A stretch of DNA of 64,000 bases, taken from NCBI GenBank assembly GCA_002633005.1, contig NMRA01000019.1, positions 1,515,719-1,579,718 on the forward strand, in the 5' to 3' direction. The notes under the pieces were generated by a model. The model did no database searches, was not told the DNA's origin, and worked only from the letters and a program-made list of their open reading frames with translations. The stretch comes from Phoronis australis. Lineage: Eukaryota > Phoronida > Phoronidae. Positions 1-12,605 of the stretch are shown here, piece by piece (the first letter of the stretch is position 1; the number at the start of each line of letters is the position of its first letter). Made by a program: the position numbers and the translations under genes.

Positions 1-1340
1 TTAACAAAGAAATGGTGTATGCGTAGTCGGTGGTCACCCAACGAGCATCTACGTCGTGGAATTAAACGTAAAACAGATATTTTGTGATGAGGGGGCCAAT
101 CTGTGCCCTTGTTGATAGGCCGTTGCTCGAAATAATTTCCATGACCAATCATGAGCCAGAATAGATCAGAACCGTCTAAGATGTGAAATGGTACTGCTCT
201 AACAGCTAAGGTCGTTGCCCTTCATCTGCACTGAGTGTAATAACGTGCACAGCCTGGGACACTCTATTACACAACCTGGGACTCTCTTCAGTAGGAGACT
301 TGACTGTGTTAAGACTTGACTGGAACTCACAGGCGCGCAAATCTTGGTGTTAAGAGAAAAATCAAATATCGTACAGCAAAGCATCAATCTTCTCCTTAAA
401 CATTGGAAACGATGAATTAAACTTTACAATCATTTGTTTCATTTTCGGACAAATTTGCATAATCGTTCATGCTGTATGTGAAAATGGAGCCAGTAATATC
501 TGACTTTAAACTTAACCGCAGAACCCATTCAAATACAAAAAACGTAATGCAAATTTCCATCTTAACGAACACGAGGTATTTCATTATTTTGAAACTGCAT
601 TTCCATGGTTGGCCCCTTGCGGGAAAGTTTAACCTGTAATTTACGCTCGTAAATTATGGTAGTAGACAAATGTGTAAACGTTATATCCAATAAGAGACTG
701 GGTTGTGGATCACTTGAAACAGTTGCACGGGCGTGAAATGACGAGCGCTAAACAGCGAGTAGGAAAGGACGAGCGTAACATAAGGACAGTAAAAGAATGC
801 GTGAGCAGACCTCTAGATAAGGGACACTGTAGAACATTCGCCTATAGCATAAGTGAATTGTACATAGCGGTTTTGATCGTAGCTGCAGGGTGTTTTTTAT
901 GAAAACACAACTTGCTGCATATAATCATGGGGCAAATACACCGCGAAGATTCCAAGATAAAATCCGCACTGATGCCGATTTCAGATCAGACCAAAAAGCA
1001 TTGTTGGTTCTGGCCTACACCCCGACTAATTTTGAGACCTGCGCTCACCGACTAAAACATAGGCATGCCCGTATCAATGTCGTTCTTGCATTTTTTTGAG
1101 AAGGTACAAGAAATGATATAAGCGAGGTAAGGAGAACCTGCCATCATTTTTGGTTAACTCATGACGATTTTTTGAAAAAGTGGGCAACTAAAATGGTTGA
1201 TGTTCAAAGAAAACCAAACACCTGAACCCCTGGCTTAATCTTTTTACTTTGAACGCGAACTTTTGCGTTCTGCTTTTGTGCGCATCAGTGATAAGTGTCT
1301 ATTATTTTATGTTCAAATACAGAATCACCCAACTGTAATT

Positions 1341-1441
1341 TAACGGAGCTCAACACACAGATGTAGCTAGCTGTATTTTGACGATTATCATAGCTTTCGT
1401 ACAGGTAGCTGGCTGGCTTCAATGTGTGCTGAGCTCTGTTA
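1341..1441. repeat. Short imperfect inverted repeat
   Basis: The arm at 1341-1359 (TAACGGAGCTCAACACACA) pairs with the arm at 1423-1441 with about 17 of 19 positions matching. The space between them also has weakly complementary AGCTAGCTG / CAGGTAGCT blocks. The size and layout fit a decayed hairpin or MITE. No target-site duplication is clear. Confidence 0.5.
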
Positions 1442-2334
1442 GACCCCGAAATGTTACGCAGCCTGGTAGTTCTGCTCGTCACCTCGTCGTGGAACTTATG
1501 TACATATAAGCTAGCGACCTGCGGGGTGCATGCACAAAGTACGGGAGTCGACCGACCGTTAACGTGAAAGCAATCTAATCAACGTCATTTCCTTGCACAA
1601 TCCTCCGTCTTTTGTAACAAACAAAAGTCCGTCGCCGTTTTAAGAACCGCGTACGGTACGCTAGTGACACGCGCACGCGCTATTTCCTAAAATTCTGCGA
1701 AATCTCTCGGGAAATGATGACAACCAAAATTTGTTCTGACATTCGGTTTGCTGGTACTAAAATACTAAAAGTTGTAACAAAATGAAACCAGTTCTGATAG
1801 TTTGTTGTTAAATGTACGCAATCCTACACAGTTGATTGAAGAATCGGGGAAAAGAGAAATTGGCCAATAGGTGACGCAGTATTTCATGGCCTCGAAAGCC
1901 GACGCAAAAGGCACCACAATTTTAGCCGAAGAATAATGGTAGAACATCCTGTTTTCAAACACTGGTAAACAAGTACGTTTACTCAGGGACAGTGTAGTTT
2001 TTAATGACGCTAATTTTGTGTCCGATTTTTCTTTTGCACTAGTCTCTATCCCACATCGGTGCAATGCTCTTTATTTAGTGAGCATCTTTCCAGCAAGGCC
2101 AGTTATGATGATACTTTACCCAAGAACCAGTTATCCCCGACGGCGTTTTTTTTTACTTGACTATAACTACAAATCGGCGAAAAATTAATTTCACTTTGTT
2201 CTAAAACTAACACAGTGGACTTAATTATAATTACTTAGCTCAAAATTTGCAACGTGATTGGTTTTTGGTTAGATTTATTAATTTTAAGTATTGACCTTCT
2301 TTCAGTTGTTTATATGTCATCACAAATGTTGAGG

Positions 2335-2530
2335 GGCAGTCACGTTTCAATTCGGCGGTCATGTTTAGACTTCGGTAGTCCTGTTTTATTGTGAGGCGGT
2401 CATGTTTTTAAGTGGTTCGGTCCCCTTTTCTGAATCGGCGGTCCCATATGGTCCATGCAGGTCCTGTTTTGTTGTGAATCGGTTCGATTTGGAGCACCGG
2501 TGGTCATGTTTTGGGTCCGGCGATCATGGT
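2335..2530. repeat. Degenerate GT-rich tandem repeat
   Basis: Variants of CGGCGGTCATGTTT recur about every 20-40 bases (for example near 2356, 2395, 2438, 2498 and 2518), separated by GT-rich filler. The units are too diverged to give a fixed period. It reads as an old simple minisatellite, not coding sequence. Confidence 0.4.
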
Positions 2531-2804
2531 GTCATTTCTCACCCGCGAGATTGATGACGATCAAATGAAGTGACTCGCGCACCACCAATTGGCAGTTGGG
2601 GAGTGAGAAAATAGTACATGTAGTATCCTAACCGTGGTAGCTGCCGCTGGATACATTTGTCAACCAGACCTTTGGGGTGAATTCGCAGTTTTATAGTTTC
2701 ATCGGTGATGGGCTCAAAGCAATACCCGAAGAAGGGTAGGTTTCTCTTTCGTGTGTAAACGGAACACTCCTGTGGAATAGTTAGGAGCGAGAAAAAGTGT
2801 AACC

Positions 2805-2880
2805 AAAAGCGCACACTCTCATTGAAGAAACATGACAATATTTCGCGGAATCTAGCGAGATCTTGCTTTTCCTGGGTGGT
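2805..2880 (-). repeat. Dispersed repeat core, copy 1
   Basis: On the minus strand this segment reads AAAAGCAAGATCTCGC, then a TTCCGCGAAATATTGTCATG block. It is related to copies at 10.2, 12.5, 26.9 and 62.8 kb. Its minus-strand translation contains ARFREILSC, close to ASLREILSC at 12.5 kb, because the DNA is homologous. It is probably part of a transposable element; the class is unknown. Confidence 0.5.
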
Positions 2881-5800
2881 ACTAGTGTTCATTCAACACT
2901 ACCAGTACTGTTTCTGGCAAAAGGCTACAGAAAAAGGGCAATCTGTATGGCCGTCGTTCACGCGCCAAATTGAAGATTTAGTGCCTCAGTAGTGCGCCTC
3001 AATCGAATTAATTGGCCATTAGGAGGCGTGTGTCACTTGTGCCATGTCCTTTGTCTATAGTAATAGAGAAATTTAAACTTTACTACATATCAGCCACAGT
3101 ATGAACTTTGGATTTGTTCGACATTTTACGTGCTTTGAGATGACGTCCCCGCTTTTGTCCCTCTTCAATTAGTGCCGTACATTTGTACAGTGCGGCGATG
3201 GAGGTCATGCCTACGGCATGTTTATTCTGACAATCAGTGGGATTCGCCCGGCGTAGGCCGAGACACGTGGCTGTACCGGCAGTGAGAAAAACAGATTTTC
3301 ATTAAACGGTCGCGGTTGAACTTGAGGTACTCACTTCATTTGGTTTTCCCATTACGGCTCACAATACCCGCCTGTCGCGAAAATTTCAACCGTTTCTGAA
3401 TTAATTAATCGCAGACGTTTCACGGCCAAGCACGGATGTATATGGATATTTTTGCTGATTTTCTCAATGGATTTATCTTGGAGTGCCTCTAAACGTATTC
3501 AGGTAACATATATTCGTTTATGTGCCTAAGTTGTTATGACCAAAACGAATTCTGGTTCGACGATTTGACTAAATGTTCTGAGTTTCCTCAACTCAACGTT
3601 TGTATCGCAACATTTCTGTTTATTCTTGTTATTGCAATCTCTGAACGGTAGATATCTACACCACTCATAAGGATTACGCCTTCGTAGTGAGAATTGGATA
3701 ATAGAATTAAGTGAAAACTTTATGACTACTACCAACAGTTATGTAAGAAGTTGTGCGACCGAATGAATGATATTATAAACTAACTGATAAATTCTTTTTG
3801 CATATTGCATCACTTTTGTTGTAAACAAAATAAACTCTTTTCAAACTGCTCACAATGTGATTCTTACACGTGATTGCAATATCTAAACACAATTCGGCTG
3901 GTGCAAAACGGTTTTCGTTAATGCCTCCGCAAGATCTCTTGATAGTGATGTATCGTTGAATCACCGACTTATTTGAACTGGATAAAATGCTGATGAACAG
4001 TAAACTACTACATTACTTACAAGTCGGAACTCAGATATTTTTGTGCAGCTAGGTGGGTATGATTTGAATTCTCCTATATTTATTATTCTGCTTTCCAAAC
4101 AAAGTCATGGATCGGTGTTGAACTTTAGTATGAGCTATTCTCCCTGAGATAATACAAACATAGTGTTTATTGTGTATCGTGTTTTCACGGCCTAAACTTC
4201 CTTTCTTCTAAGCCACAGTTTAACACATATCCCATTAGTTTCTTGCACCTCAGATATATAAAACAAGTCTGTCTGAGGCTTACTTACTAGGCACTTCATT
4301 GTTTATGTTACAGTAAAATCGTGTAAATATAGGCACCGTTTTACAACATCATACAACTAATTGTCTCGTTTGTCCTGTCAAACATGGCTCGAGATTTCAA
4401 ACAGCCCAGAACTTTTAAAAAATTATTAAAATTTCAAAAAACCCGAAAAGTCTATAATCACAAATTATCCTGGTTCCACATGTATGACTGAGCCTGTTGA
4501 AGCAATACTTGCACATGTACTAATGTAGTTAACTCAATGTCCATGTTGGGAAATTGGTTTGTGTTCCGTAATGTCTGTTTGATTACTCCGTGGGGCACGA
4601 AACTACGCCCTCAGTTTAGTCAAACGCCTGTTATTACTTGGTGAAAGGAAATTATTGAAATTTCTTCAAGTATCTTACTTCTTTTCATGTCACTTATTAC
4701 GCTTCGCCGCTGCAAACACTGGACTTCTATACGAACCCGCGCTCTAACAAGTCAGCACTGCCGTGACCCGATACCAACATCACGGAATTTTTCTGTCGTG
4801 ATACACAATATGTTAATTGCCTCTTGGCAGATGTGTTGTGCGACACAAGGACGTGTCCTCGAGGCCTGAACGCAACAGATCACCTGTTTGTGATACACAA
4901 GAGCCATACCTGTATGACTACGTGATTGGGGAATTGCACTCATGTGTGGTACACTGAACCCCCAATGAATAGTCTTGTACAAGTCCAGGTTAATAGAACA
5001 GCGTTTTGCCAGTTATTTGGGTTGCAATACTTCAACTAACTGAATACATTGATGTCAAATGATGACTTTTTGGGTAAATTAAAACAACAACATTCATAAT
5101 AATGATCATGGCAATGATATCAATAACACTCCCCGCTTCAAATAATAATCGCGTGCGGCTAAATTGACCAACCCCTGGTCTTAAAATGAACCACTACTGT
5201 CGTTCCTCTCGTAGAGAGATTTTTTCTAAAATGGTATGTTGTGGTAACATAAATAGGCGAAGAAAAACAACAAACAAATTACAGTAACAGCGAACTTCAC
5301 TGGGACGACAAAATGGGTCCTGCGTTAACACAAATTCCAACGGAAGAAACGGCGATATTCTAGTTTTAAATTTGAAGATCACGTGTTTTCAGTTTCCATG
5401 ACCATCCAGTTGACTCCAACTTAGAAATTCGGTCAAGCAGATCCTCTTTTAGCACACATGCCATTGCCCATTTTTGGTTTAACTCAAACTCCTGAGCCTG
5501 GACAATTTAGTTTACCTGAATGAAACTATTGTCAATAATTGCGACCTTGATAAAATCTGTTCCTAAGAATACGTTACTACTTGAATTAGGAATTACGTGT
5601 TTATTAAGTTTCCCATCTAAGTAATCTCAGCAGTTAAGACTTCCTTCTTTCCTTTGGAATTTTAGCGTAGATCTTCATAAAATGCAATTTCTTCATTACT
5701 TTTCACCTTGCTTAAAATTACCTGCCATAATCTTGACTCGCTCTTTGGTTTTAAAGAAAACATTGTCTTTAAACCGACCAATCAGACTTGCTGCTACAAA

Positions 5801-8800
5801 GTGACGTGTAGAGAGTGTGTTATACCCCAATTCCACCTACGTGTATCAAGCGCCAGTTAGGCATACGTAAATATAAGTATGCAAGCTAGACGACTAACGC
5901 GCGTAGAACCATGCGCATACATGCACGTGTAAAGTCGCACCTATATCAGAAATACCTGTTTAAAATGAAGGTGCAAATCTTAAAGAAAATTGCCCAAACT
6001 AGATAAGAGAAAAACAAAAACACAAATTCCTAAACGTCAGTGCTAATTTAAATATTTTTGATTGGAATCTGCGTTATTTCAGAAATTGGAGATTTGGAGC
6101 GCGTTCCCAGAAATTCGTGTCAGTTCACTTTTAACTTAAGACTTGACTTTCAAATTTTGAAACTTCCTCATTCGGTAAGATAGTCAAAATTAAGGTGAAA
6201 TTAACTCAAAAATCTAAGTCAAACTTAAAAGCTCTTTCTTGAAATGGACTTGAGACAAATTTATCTTAAAGTTGACTGAAATTTAAGATTGGTCCATGCT
6301 AAGTCAGTTTTCTCCGAACGGGCCCTTGGCATAAATATCCTTAAATCCGGTAGGCAGAGCCAAGCATCAGATCCGCACAAATCAAATCGCCGTTGAGGAA
6401 GTTTGATATGTGGACAGAATTTAGAATAACATTGATGCAAAATGCGTAATCGTACGTTCAGCTGAGTGTTAGTGTAAATTGTAATTGGCACTATTTTACA
6501 TCATGTGGGGTCAGCTATTACATGTAGTGCCCTACTTGTCCTCCAACAGCTGTGATCCCCGTTCCTAGTTCGGATTAACCACTCGCTAAACTGCCTTTGA
6601 CGGCAACTCAGTGTTTTGTGTGGAACGAGCAGTAGTTCTTCTCATGGCCTTAATGACGAAAAATGAGGAACAGAATTGCATGATAGGCCTAAAGCAACTA
6701 CCTGCCATTTTACATAACCTTCGTGAACCCGTATAGGCTTTGAACCCAAATCATTTATGTCAGAAAAGTTGGTTCAGTTTAATTCCTCACTCATCTTTCT
6801 GAGTGTTCGACTTTCAAGATGGTATTCAGGCCTAATTTACAGTATATTGTCTAGAAGCAGTACACACGTTCATAGACATTCACTGGCAATTCGCCAGGCG
6901 AATTTTGGGCACCATTCTCCAAGCACTGTTCTTTATTTTCACTTCAATAACTCCTTTTTTCTAACACCGCGTCACACGATCAACCCGTGACTCTCCACGC
7001 GTTTGCCATCCCTGTCGTGTGATTGCTTTTTGTGATGGTACCAGTTGAGGAAGTGTTTCCAACCTGCACACAGATGCAGGCATATTTTTTTGTTTACATT
7101 ATGATAACGCTGTCAGAAAAAGGCAGAAAAACTATTCAAGAATGAGAAAGTATTTAACTCGTTTTTCATCAGATTGTCATGTCAGGATTTTGTCGATACA
7201 TGTTGTTTGCGCATTTTCACGCATGCCCCAGTCACGGTGTTGTCATGTTCATGTAAAAAACGTTGGTACTGCACGATTATGCAGCGAGGATTGGTATAAA
7301 GTGATAAATACCGTTAGGCGTAACAGTCAATTGCTTGGACGTATCCGTGCTCAAGCATCGCATATTCAAACTTCAAGTAAGTTGCCTTTCTTCAACTATT
7401 ATAGTAATACTAGGCTGTAATTTGAATTAAGATGTTATCTAAAATTCGAGTGTTTCCAAGAACTTCTTACGGTACACTGATGCCTCTACGATGTGTTAGT
7501 TAGACTTGCACGTTTAGATTGGTAGAGTTTTTTTGAGTTTGACGATGTTAAGCCCTTGGTTCAGGATAATTTCAATGCTAATCTAGTATTGAGTTTCCGT
7601 TCTTTTTAGACACTGGATATCACTATTGAGAAGAGAAAGACTAAAATTCTCATTGTGTATAAGTGTTTTTCTGTCTCGCACATGCTTTTTTCAAAGTACG
7701 CTAATACTTCGGCGGGTAATATCACTTTAATCAAGCCCTTACTGAAGGAGCACTCTGCACCTTACTCGTGTCAAACTGTAGTTTTTTTGTTAGCAAATTT
7801 AGCGCCGTGCAGCGTTGACAATGAATTAGAGGGAATACACCGTAATTTTTACGCCGAGAAATTGGTCTTGATATAGGTGTGATCCGTGGTATATGAACTA
7901 ACTGACTAAGCTCATACGTGGTGACATGAAATTACATGAGCATGGTGTGGAAAATTAAAGAACTGAGTCTTCTTTCGGAGACCCAGGTTAATCTCTAAAC
8001 TGACCAACGAACAAGATAAGGCAAATTTTATAACCGACAACGGCTCAAATCAAGACTGTTTTGACTGAAAGCGCGGCATTAATACCAGTTTAGTAGACAA
8101 GACGTCGCGTGTCTTTTGCTGGATAAGGGTAGATTGTCCTTTAACTTTGATGAGTTTGTTGTTGAGTTATTGTGATGATTCGGTTTGATTTCGGGAATTT
8201 GGTACTCAAGCGATCTCGGCCCCATGGTGGTCTAAGCAAGCTCATGCCACATCGGGTCTTAATTCATCTTTAGCGATAGGTTTACGAAGTCAGGTCGACA
8301 ACCACCCTGAACATTCTGGGATGTGTTGAAATTGGCCAAGTGCATGGACAGCGTTGCTGTCGTCGATCACTCCTAATCATACGAATTGTAAAAACACAGT
8401 TGTACTTGAACTGATACTGCATAGAAACTTGCATGAATCTGGGAACTGGTCGTTTACGGCAGAAGCGAACGTTGCTTCACTGTCGCAGCGTCAGTTGTTT
8501 TACAGTAGACCACTGCAACATGGTGACGGCAGCACAAGCTTTTGCTGGTGATCAAGTGGTAAACTTTGTGATACTACACAGATCTCGAACCTCATATCGT
8601 GCAGATTTTAGTTCAAGAGTATCGAATAATAGCCAATGACGCAACGTTCTCTGTCAGACACAGCGTGCATGTAGTATTTGTTAATTATTGAGAACAAAAT
8701 TCAAAGCACATAGGTTTGAATTACAGTTTACGAAAACCGTTCGAGGTTTTTAGCTGAGCGACCGTACTTTAGAGGCAACGTGGACATTCACTGTATTCGT

Positions 8801-9938
8801 GGAATAACCGTTCTACAGTGTTACCAAAACCGATGACAAGTCAAATCAGTAGCACATACCGTTATGATATGGTGTTGTAATTATTGCAGAGTTTTAGTTG
8901 CGCATAACGACGGGGGTCTTGGGTTCTCGAATCGAGTGTATTATCGCCCTTTGTGCTTGTGAACGGAAATGGTGATGGTCTATCCCTGGCTGTAGAGTTC
9001 TCCCCGGCTCTCCCAAGGGGATCGCATATCTAATAACAACTATTTTATGAGCTAATCTAAGAACAGAATAATTATCATGTTTTCGCGACAAATCCGTGTA
9101 CTTTTCCCTTGCCGAGAGGTTTTACGTTAAAGGTATATTGAATGTTGCTTCATCTAATATTTCTACTATACCTTGGGGCATGCGTTCTCACACAAAAGCC
9201 GGTTTCATTTCATGAACTATGATTAACCAGAGCCGAAAGAAAAGAACATATATACTAAGCAAGCAACAAGCAAGAGTGACTATGACTCTGTTTAGACCAT
9301 GATCTAGTAGAGAATCAAATCAGTTGATCTACATAGCAAAACAGAGTAAATTATTTATACACCATTTGAAATGTTTGTTATCATTGCTTCAGTAAATTCA
9401 AAGTTTGCAATTTTTTTTTGATTATTTATGAAGGACACATACGGATGAAAGAAAACTTGAATCTACCGAAGCCCTCCATGGTGCAACTACACTATCCTTA
9501 GTCGGCATCAGGGTCGGACCATAGTGGTTAGACTCGTAAATCGTATGTATTTACAGACACGCTCCACGAGATTGTTAACCCATGGCGGAACACAATTTTG
9601 CCCAACATTGCAAATTAGAATCTTACCTGTGGTATTTGCAAGACTTAAATTAAAGAATACATAGTAACAGTTTGTAACCAAAACAGAAAAAGTCGCTTAA
9701 TGAAAGAAGTCGGGAGTGTATACAAAACTGTAAACACACTTTCCTCAAAAATGCCTTGCTCTCGACGCCATTTTTTCGCTGTCTGTATATAATTTCATAT
9801 CGTGATTTGTTAAAAGATTTCAAGAGTAAACCTAATTACCTAGTTTGTACTTGAAAACCATTGGCTGATTTAGAAACGGGACTGGCCTTCGAGACCTTAA
9901 TTTAACGGAAGCGGAAACAGATATAGTAATTGCAGGCG

Positions 9939-9961
9939 GTCTGATACACGTTGTATCAGAC
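9939..9961. repeat. Perfect 10-bp hairpin
   Basis: GTCTGATACA (9939-9948), a CGT loop and TGTATCAGAC (9952-9961) form a perfect stem. It sits beside a GCGGAAACAG motif (near 9912) that recurs near 10300, suggesting it belongs to repeat debris occupying about 9.9-10.33 kb. Confidence 0.5.
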
Positions 9962-10084
9962 GTGCGCAGGCCTCGCATGTGGGCCCATTACGCTGATCAC
10001 CTGGAAATATTTTTTATGCTTTATTGATATATGGTTAAAACCGAGCTGAGGAGCTAGAAACCTGGCTCAAGGGTTTAGCAGTGT

Positions 10085-10157
10085 GACCTGGTGGGACTTG
10101 AACCCACGACCTCGAGTAAAGAAAGCGGGTACTTATCAACCAGTAGACGCTAGGACC
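10085..10157 (-). repeat. tRNA-like segment (SINE or tRNA pseudogene)
   Basis: On the minus strand a B-box-like GGTTCAAGTCC (complement of 10094-10104) sits in a five-pair T-arm GTGGG...CCCAC. An A-box-like TAGCGTCTACTGG lies about 50 bases upstream of it. The 5' and 3' acceptor arms do not pair well, so it is not a functional tRNA. A tRNA-derived SINE head or a decayed tRNA copy fits best. Confidence 0.45.
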
Positions 10158-10183
10158 TACGCTAGGACCTAGCTAAAACCTAG

Positions 10184-10270
10184 TCACGTGTTCTCATTTA
10201 AATTACACGGCAATATCTCACGTAATCTCTCGAAGTCTTGCTTTTTAGCGAGGTCCTAGCGTTACTGAAC
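10184..10270 (-). repeat. Dispersed repeat core, copy 2
   Basis: Closely related to 62774-62846 in the same orientation. The two share CACGTGTTCTCATTTAAA, then ACACGGCAAYATCTC, CGAAGTCTTG and AGGTCCT...GTTACTG blocks at roughly 85 percent identity, with one 12-base length difference. It lies next to the tRNA-like segment at 10085-10157 and is probably one module of a non-autonomous element. Confidence 0.65.
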
Positions 10271-12096
10271 GGGAGGCAGGCCACACTGCCTCCTCAAGCG
10301 GAAACAGAAGTAAAAGTCTCCATTTTGAAGGTGGTTCTTTTATCGAAACTGTTTTTTTAAACTATTGTGAAAGTCGCAAATTCCCTGGTTCGTCAAATTT
10401 ATTTGACAGCTGCCGTTTGAAATAAAATAGCAGGCAAAGCTTTTGAATAACAGTGGTTTGCGACTGATCATGGTTGACCAAGCGCGTTGACTTGGAATTA
10501 TGAAACCAGCGTTCGAACATATTATGTTTCTGCCGAAATCTCCCTGCGGCGAGTGCCGAATTCTTTTGAGTTGTGATATCTCAACAAATGTAATCGTGAA
10601 ACAAGGCAAGTTGACGTTGCTTGCTTTCCATGGCTATACTATGGTCTCGATGGAGCTCATAGCGCTATTTGTGTCTCAGCTTAATAAACGGCTCCAGAAC
10701 TGTTTTACTTTACTTTGAACTCAGACATGTTTCATACCAAGGAGTAACAGCCATTATAATTTTAACTTTGGGAGTTGTTAACAACTCTTAGTCGCACTGT
10801 GTAATTGGATTTCCTTTGCTGTCTTTATTTTTGGAATCTTTTGTGATCATGGAACAACGAAGCAACTTGACAATCATCAGCTCTGAGCCCACGAGGTGTT
10901 ATCTAAAGATGAAAATCAATGTTCCGTCGCCCACTTGAGGAGATAGGGTCATTATATGCAAGCTATTTAGAACACATACTATCGTTTAGTAGGCGGTTCC
11001 GTTCGTATTCACACCTCATTTGCATGATGACAAGTGTGAGAAACCACTGTGTTAACGAAAGGAAAATAGCGTAATAGCGCCTGAAGAATCTTTATTGCCC
11101 ATTACTGTAATCGGTTGCGCTTTGGCTTACGGCAGTTGCTGGCGTTCCATAGGCTCGTGGGCGTCTGCGAACGTCAATACAGGCTGCTGAATGATTTGCA
11201 TATGCACACGGCAATAGGACTGGTACTACCCATCAATATAACTTGATAGTGCGTGGGGGTTAAGAATGTGATGTTCGGAGATCCGTCTTCGGTCAATTTT
11301 AACACCATGTTCAAGGGTAGAAGTAAAAAACTGTGTGGCGGAACATAGTTCATAGAAAAAGTCCCGACAACTCCAAAAAATAATACGAACTTGTTTAAGT
11401 CAAAGATTGCAAATCAATATTGAAGCTGGAAGATGTGGTATATTTCCCACAATTACTTGCCTGGGTGTGCTTTTAAGTAAGGAATCATGTTAAACAGAGG
11501 AATCGCACACTATGTGTGGTGTGGTGGTCGACTGCTTGCTAAAAGTTTACCCAAATTTGTTAGGTGACGCCGTCATGCAATGTCATATAAAGTAGACTTT
11601 TGTTTACAGAATGACATACATGTCTTCCATTTTTTCCTCCAACCATAGCAAGTTTTGTTAAAAAAAACATGGCAAACCATAGCACTGACGAAAACGAGTT
11701 AACTTTGGTCAAGTGTCAAAATTCATTGCATGTACTTACTTACGAGTACCTATTAGGCTCTTACATCTAGTAACTGTGAATGTTGTTATACTCATTAGTG
11801 AATCCTCCTGGTGAGCAAAACTCGTGATATGAAATTATTTTGACGAATTTTATCGGCAGTAAAAGCCAAAGCGAAGGTTTGAAAACTTTATTATGAGCAT
11901 CGACAAAATGTGTATGCGAATTAATCACCTAAAGTACGAAGCATTTAGGCGCCACGCCGCAGCCCTACAGAAACGACAAAAATACGTAATTCCCGTATTG
12001 GTTGACATGTATGCAGTTATTATCAACGGAAGTTATTGTCAGTTTTTTGCAATCTTAGATATATCAACTAAACACAAAAATACGATCCCCCAACTG
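10271..12096. other. No recognised gene
   Basis: Short open frames only (at most about 90 codons). No splice-site-flanked conserved exon, RNA gene or tandem array is apparent. Confidence 0.5.
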
Positions 12097-12366
12097 GACC
12101 CGATATCTGTGCAATTTCTGTTTGCATCCAACTGCTAAGCAATACATCCCATGGGTGGCATTTCACTTTTTTCACACGAGATTTGGACAATTATATAATC
12201 AGCAATATACCAATTTAACTTATGTTTACTATATCTAATTAGCACATTCTGTTAAATTGCAGATTATATAATTTTCCGAATCTCGTGTGAAAAAGGCGAA
12301 ATGTCGCTTACGGGATGGATGACACAACAGTTGGCTGCAAACAGAAATTGCAAAGATATCGGGGCC
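12097..12366. mobile_element. 270-bp imperfect palindrome, MITE/foldback-like
   Basis: The two halves are inverted copies of each other over almost the full length. On the left, CCCGATATCT at 12099 is followed by GCAATTTCTGTTTGCA, CCAACTG, CATCCC, CATTTC, TTTTTCACACGAGATT and AATTATATAATC. The same blocks return in reverse complement on the right, ending at GATATCGGGGCC near 12366. Arms are about 110 bp with scattered mismatches around a centre near 12231. No coding capacity is present. Nested similarity also allows a smaller element with termini at CATCCC (12145) and GGGATG (12317). Confidence 0.75.
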
Positions 12367-12425
12367 TCAGTAACTCAGTGGTAAGACCACTACACCGGCT
12401 ATCTCGAGACCTGTGGTTCCTGATT
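12356..12425 (+). repeat. tRNA-like segment
   Basis: The segment reads AACTCAGTGGTAAGACCAC, then ACACCGGCTATCTCGAGACC and TGTGGTTC. It resembles the D-arm, anticodon region and start of the T-arm of a tRNA-derived SINE, but the B box is broken after GGTTC. It directly abuts the large palindrome. Confidence 0.35.
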
Positions 12426-12514
12426 TTTCTGTGTTTACTTTTATATGTTTCACTATTGGCCAACATCAGCGTCTATTTTTACTTTTCCTGTGTTAGATGC
12501 AGATTCAATGCTGC

Positions 12515-12605
12515 GTTACGCAGACGTAAGGATCTCGCGAAAACGCAAGATTTGGCAAGTCTTCGCGAAATATTATCATGCATTACTAGCAAACTATGTG
12601 ACCGC
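12515..12605 (+). repeat. Dispersed repeat core, copy 3
   Basis: GGATCTCGCGAAAACGCAAG followed by AAGTCTTCGCGAAATATT and ATCATG matches the minus-strand sense of the copies at 2.8 and 10.2 kb, with divergence and a small insertion. It lies downstream of the tRNA-like segment. Confidence 0.5.

Larger units (their letters stand above)
1..9890. other. Gene-poor interval, no recognised gene
   Basis: I find no exon here that I can assign to a family. All open frames are under 120 codons and read as chance or repeat translations. Visible structure is limited to a small inverted repeat (1341-1441), a degenerate GT-rich repeat (about 2335-2530), one copy of a dispersed repeat core (about 2805-2880) and a 50-bp stretch (about 985-1035) related to one at 24.4 kb. 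The rest is ordinary AT-rich non-coding DNA. Confidence 0.6.

Noticed and set aside
2539-2892. 117-codon minus-strand frame
   Set aside because: Overlaps a dispersed repeat core; its resemblance to the frame at 12.3-12.6 kb comes from the shared repeat.
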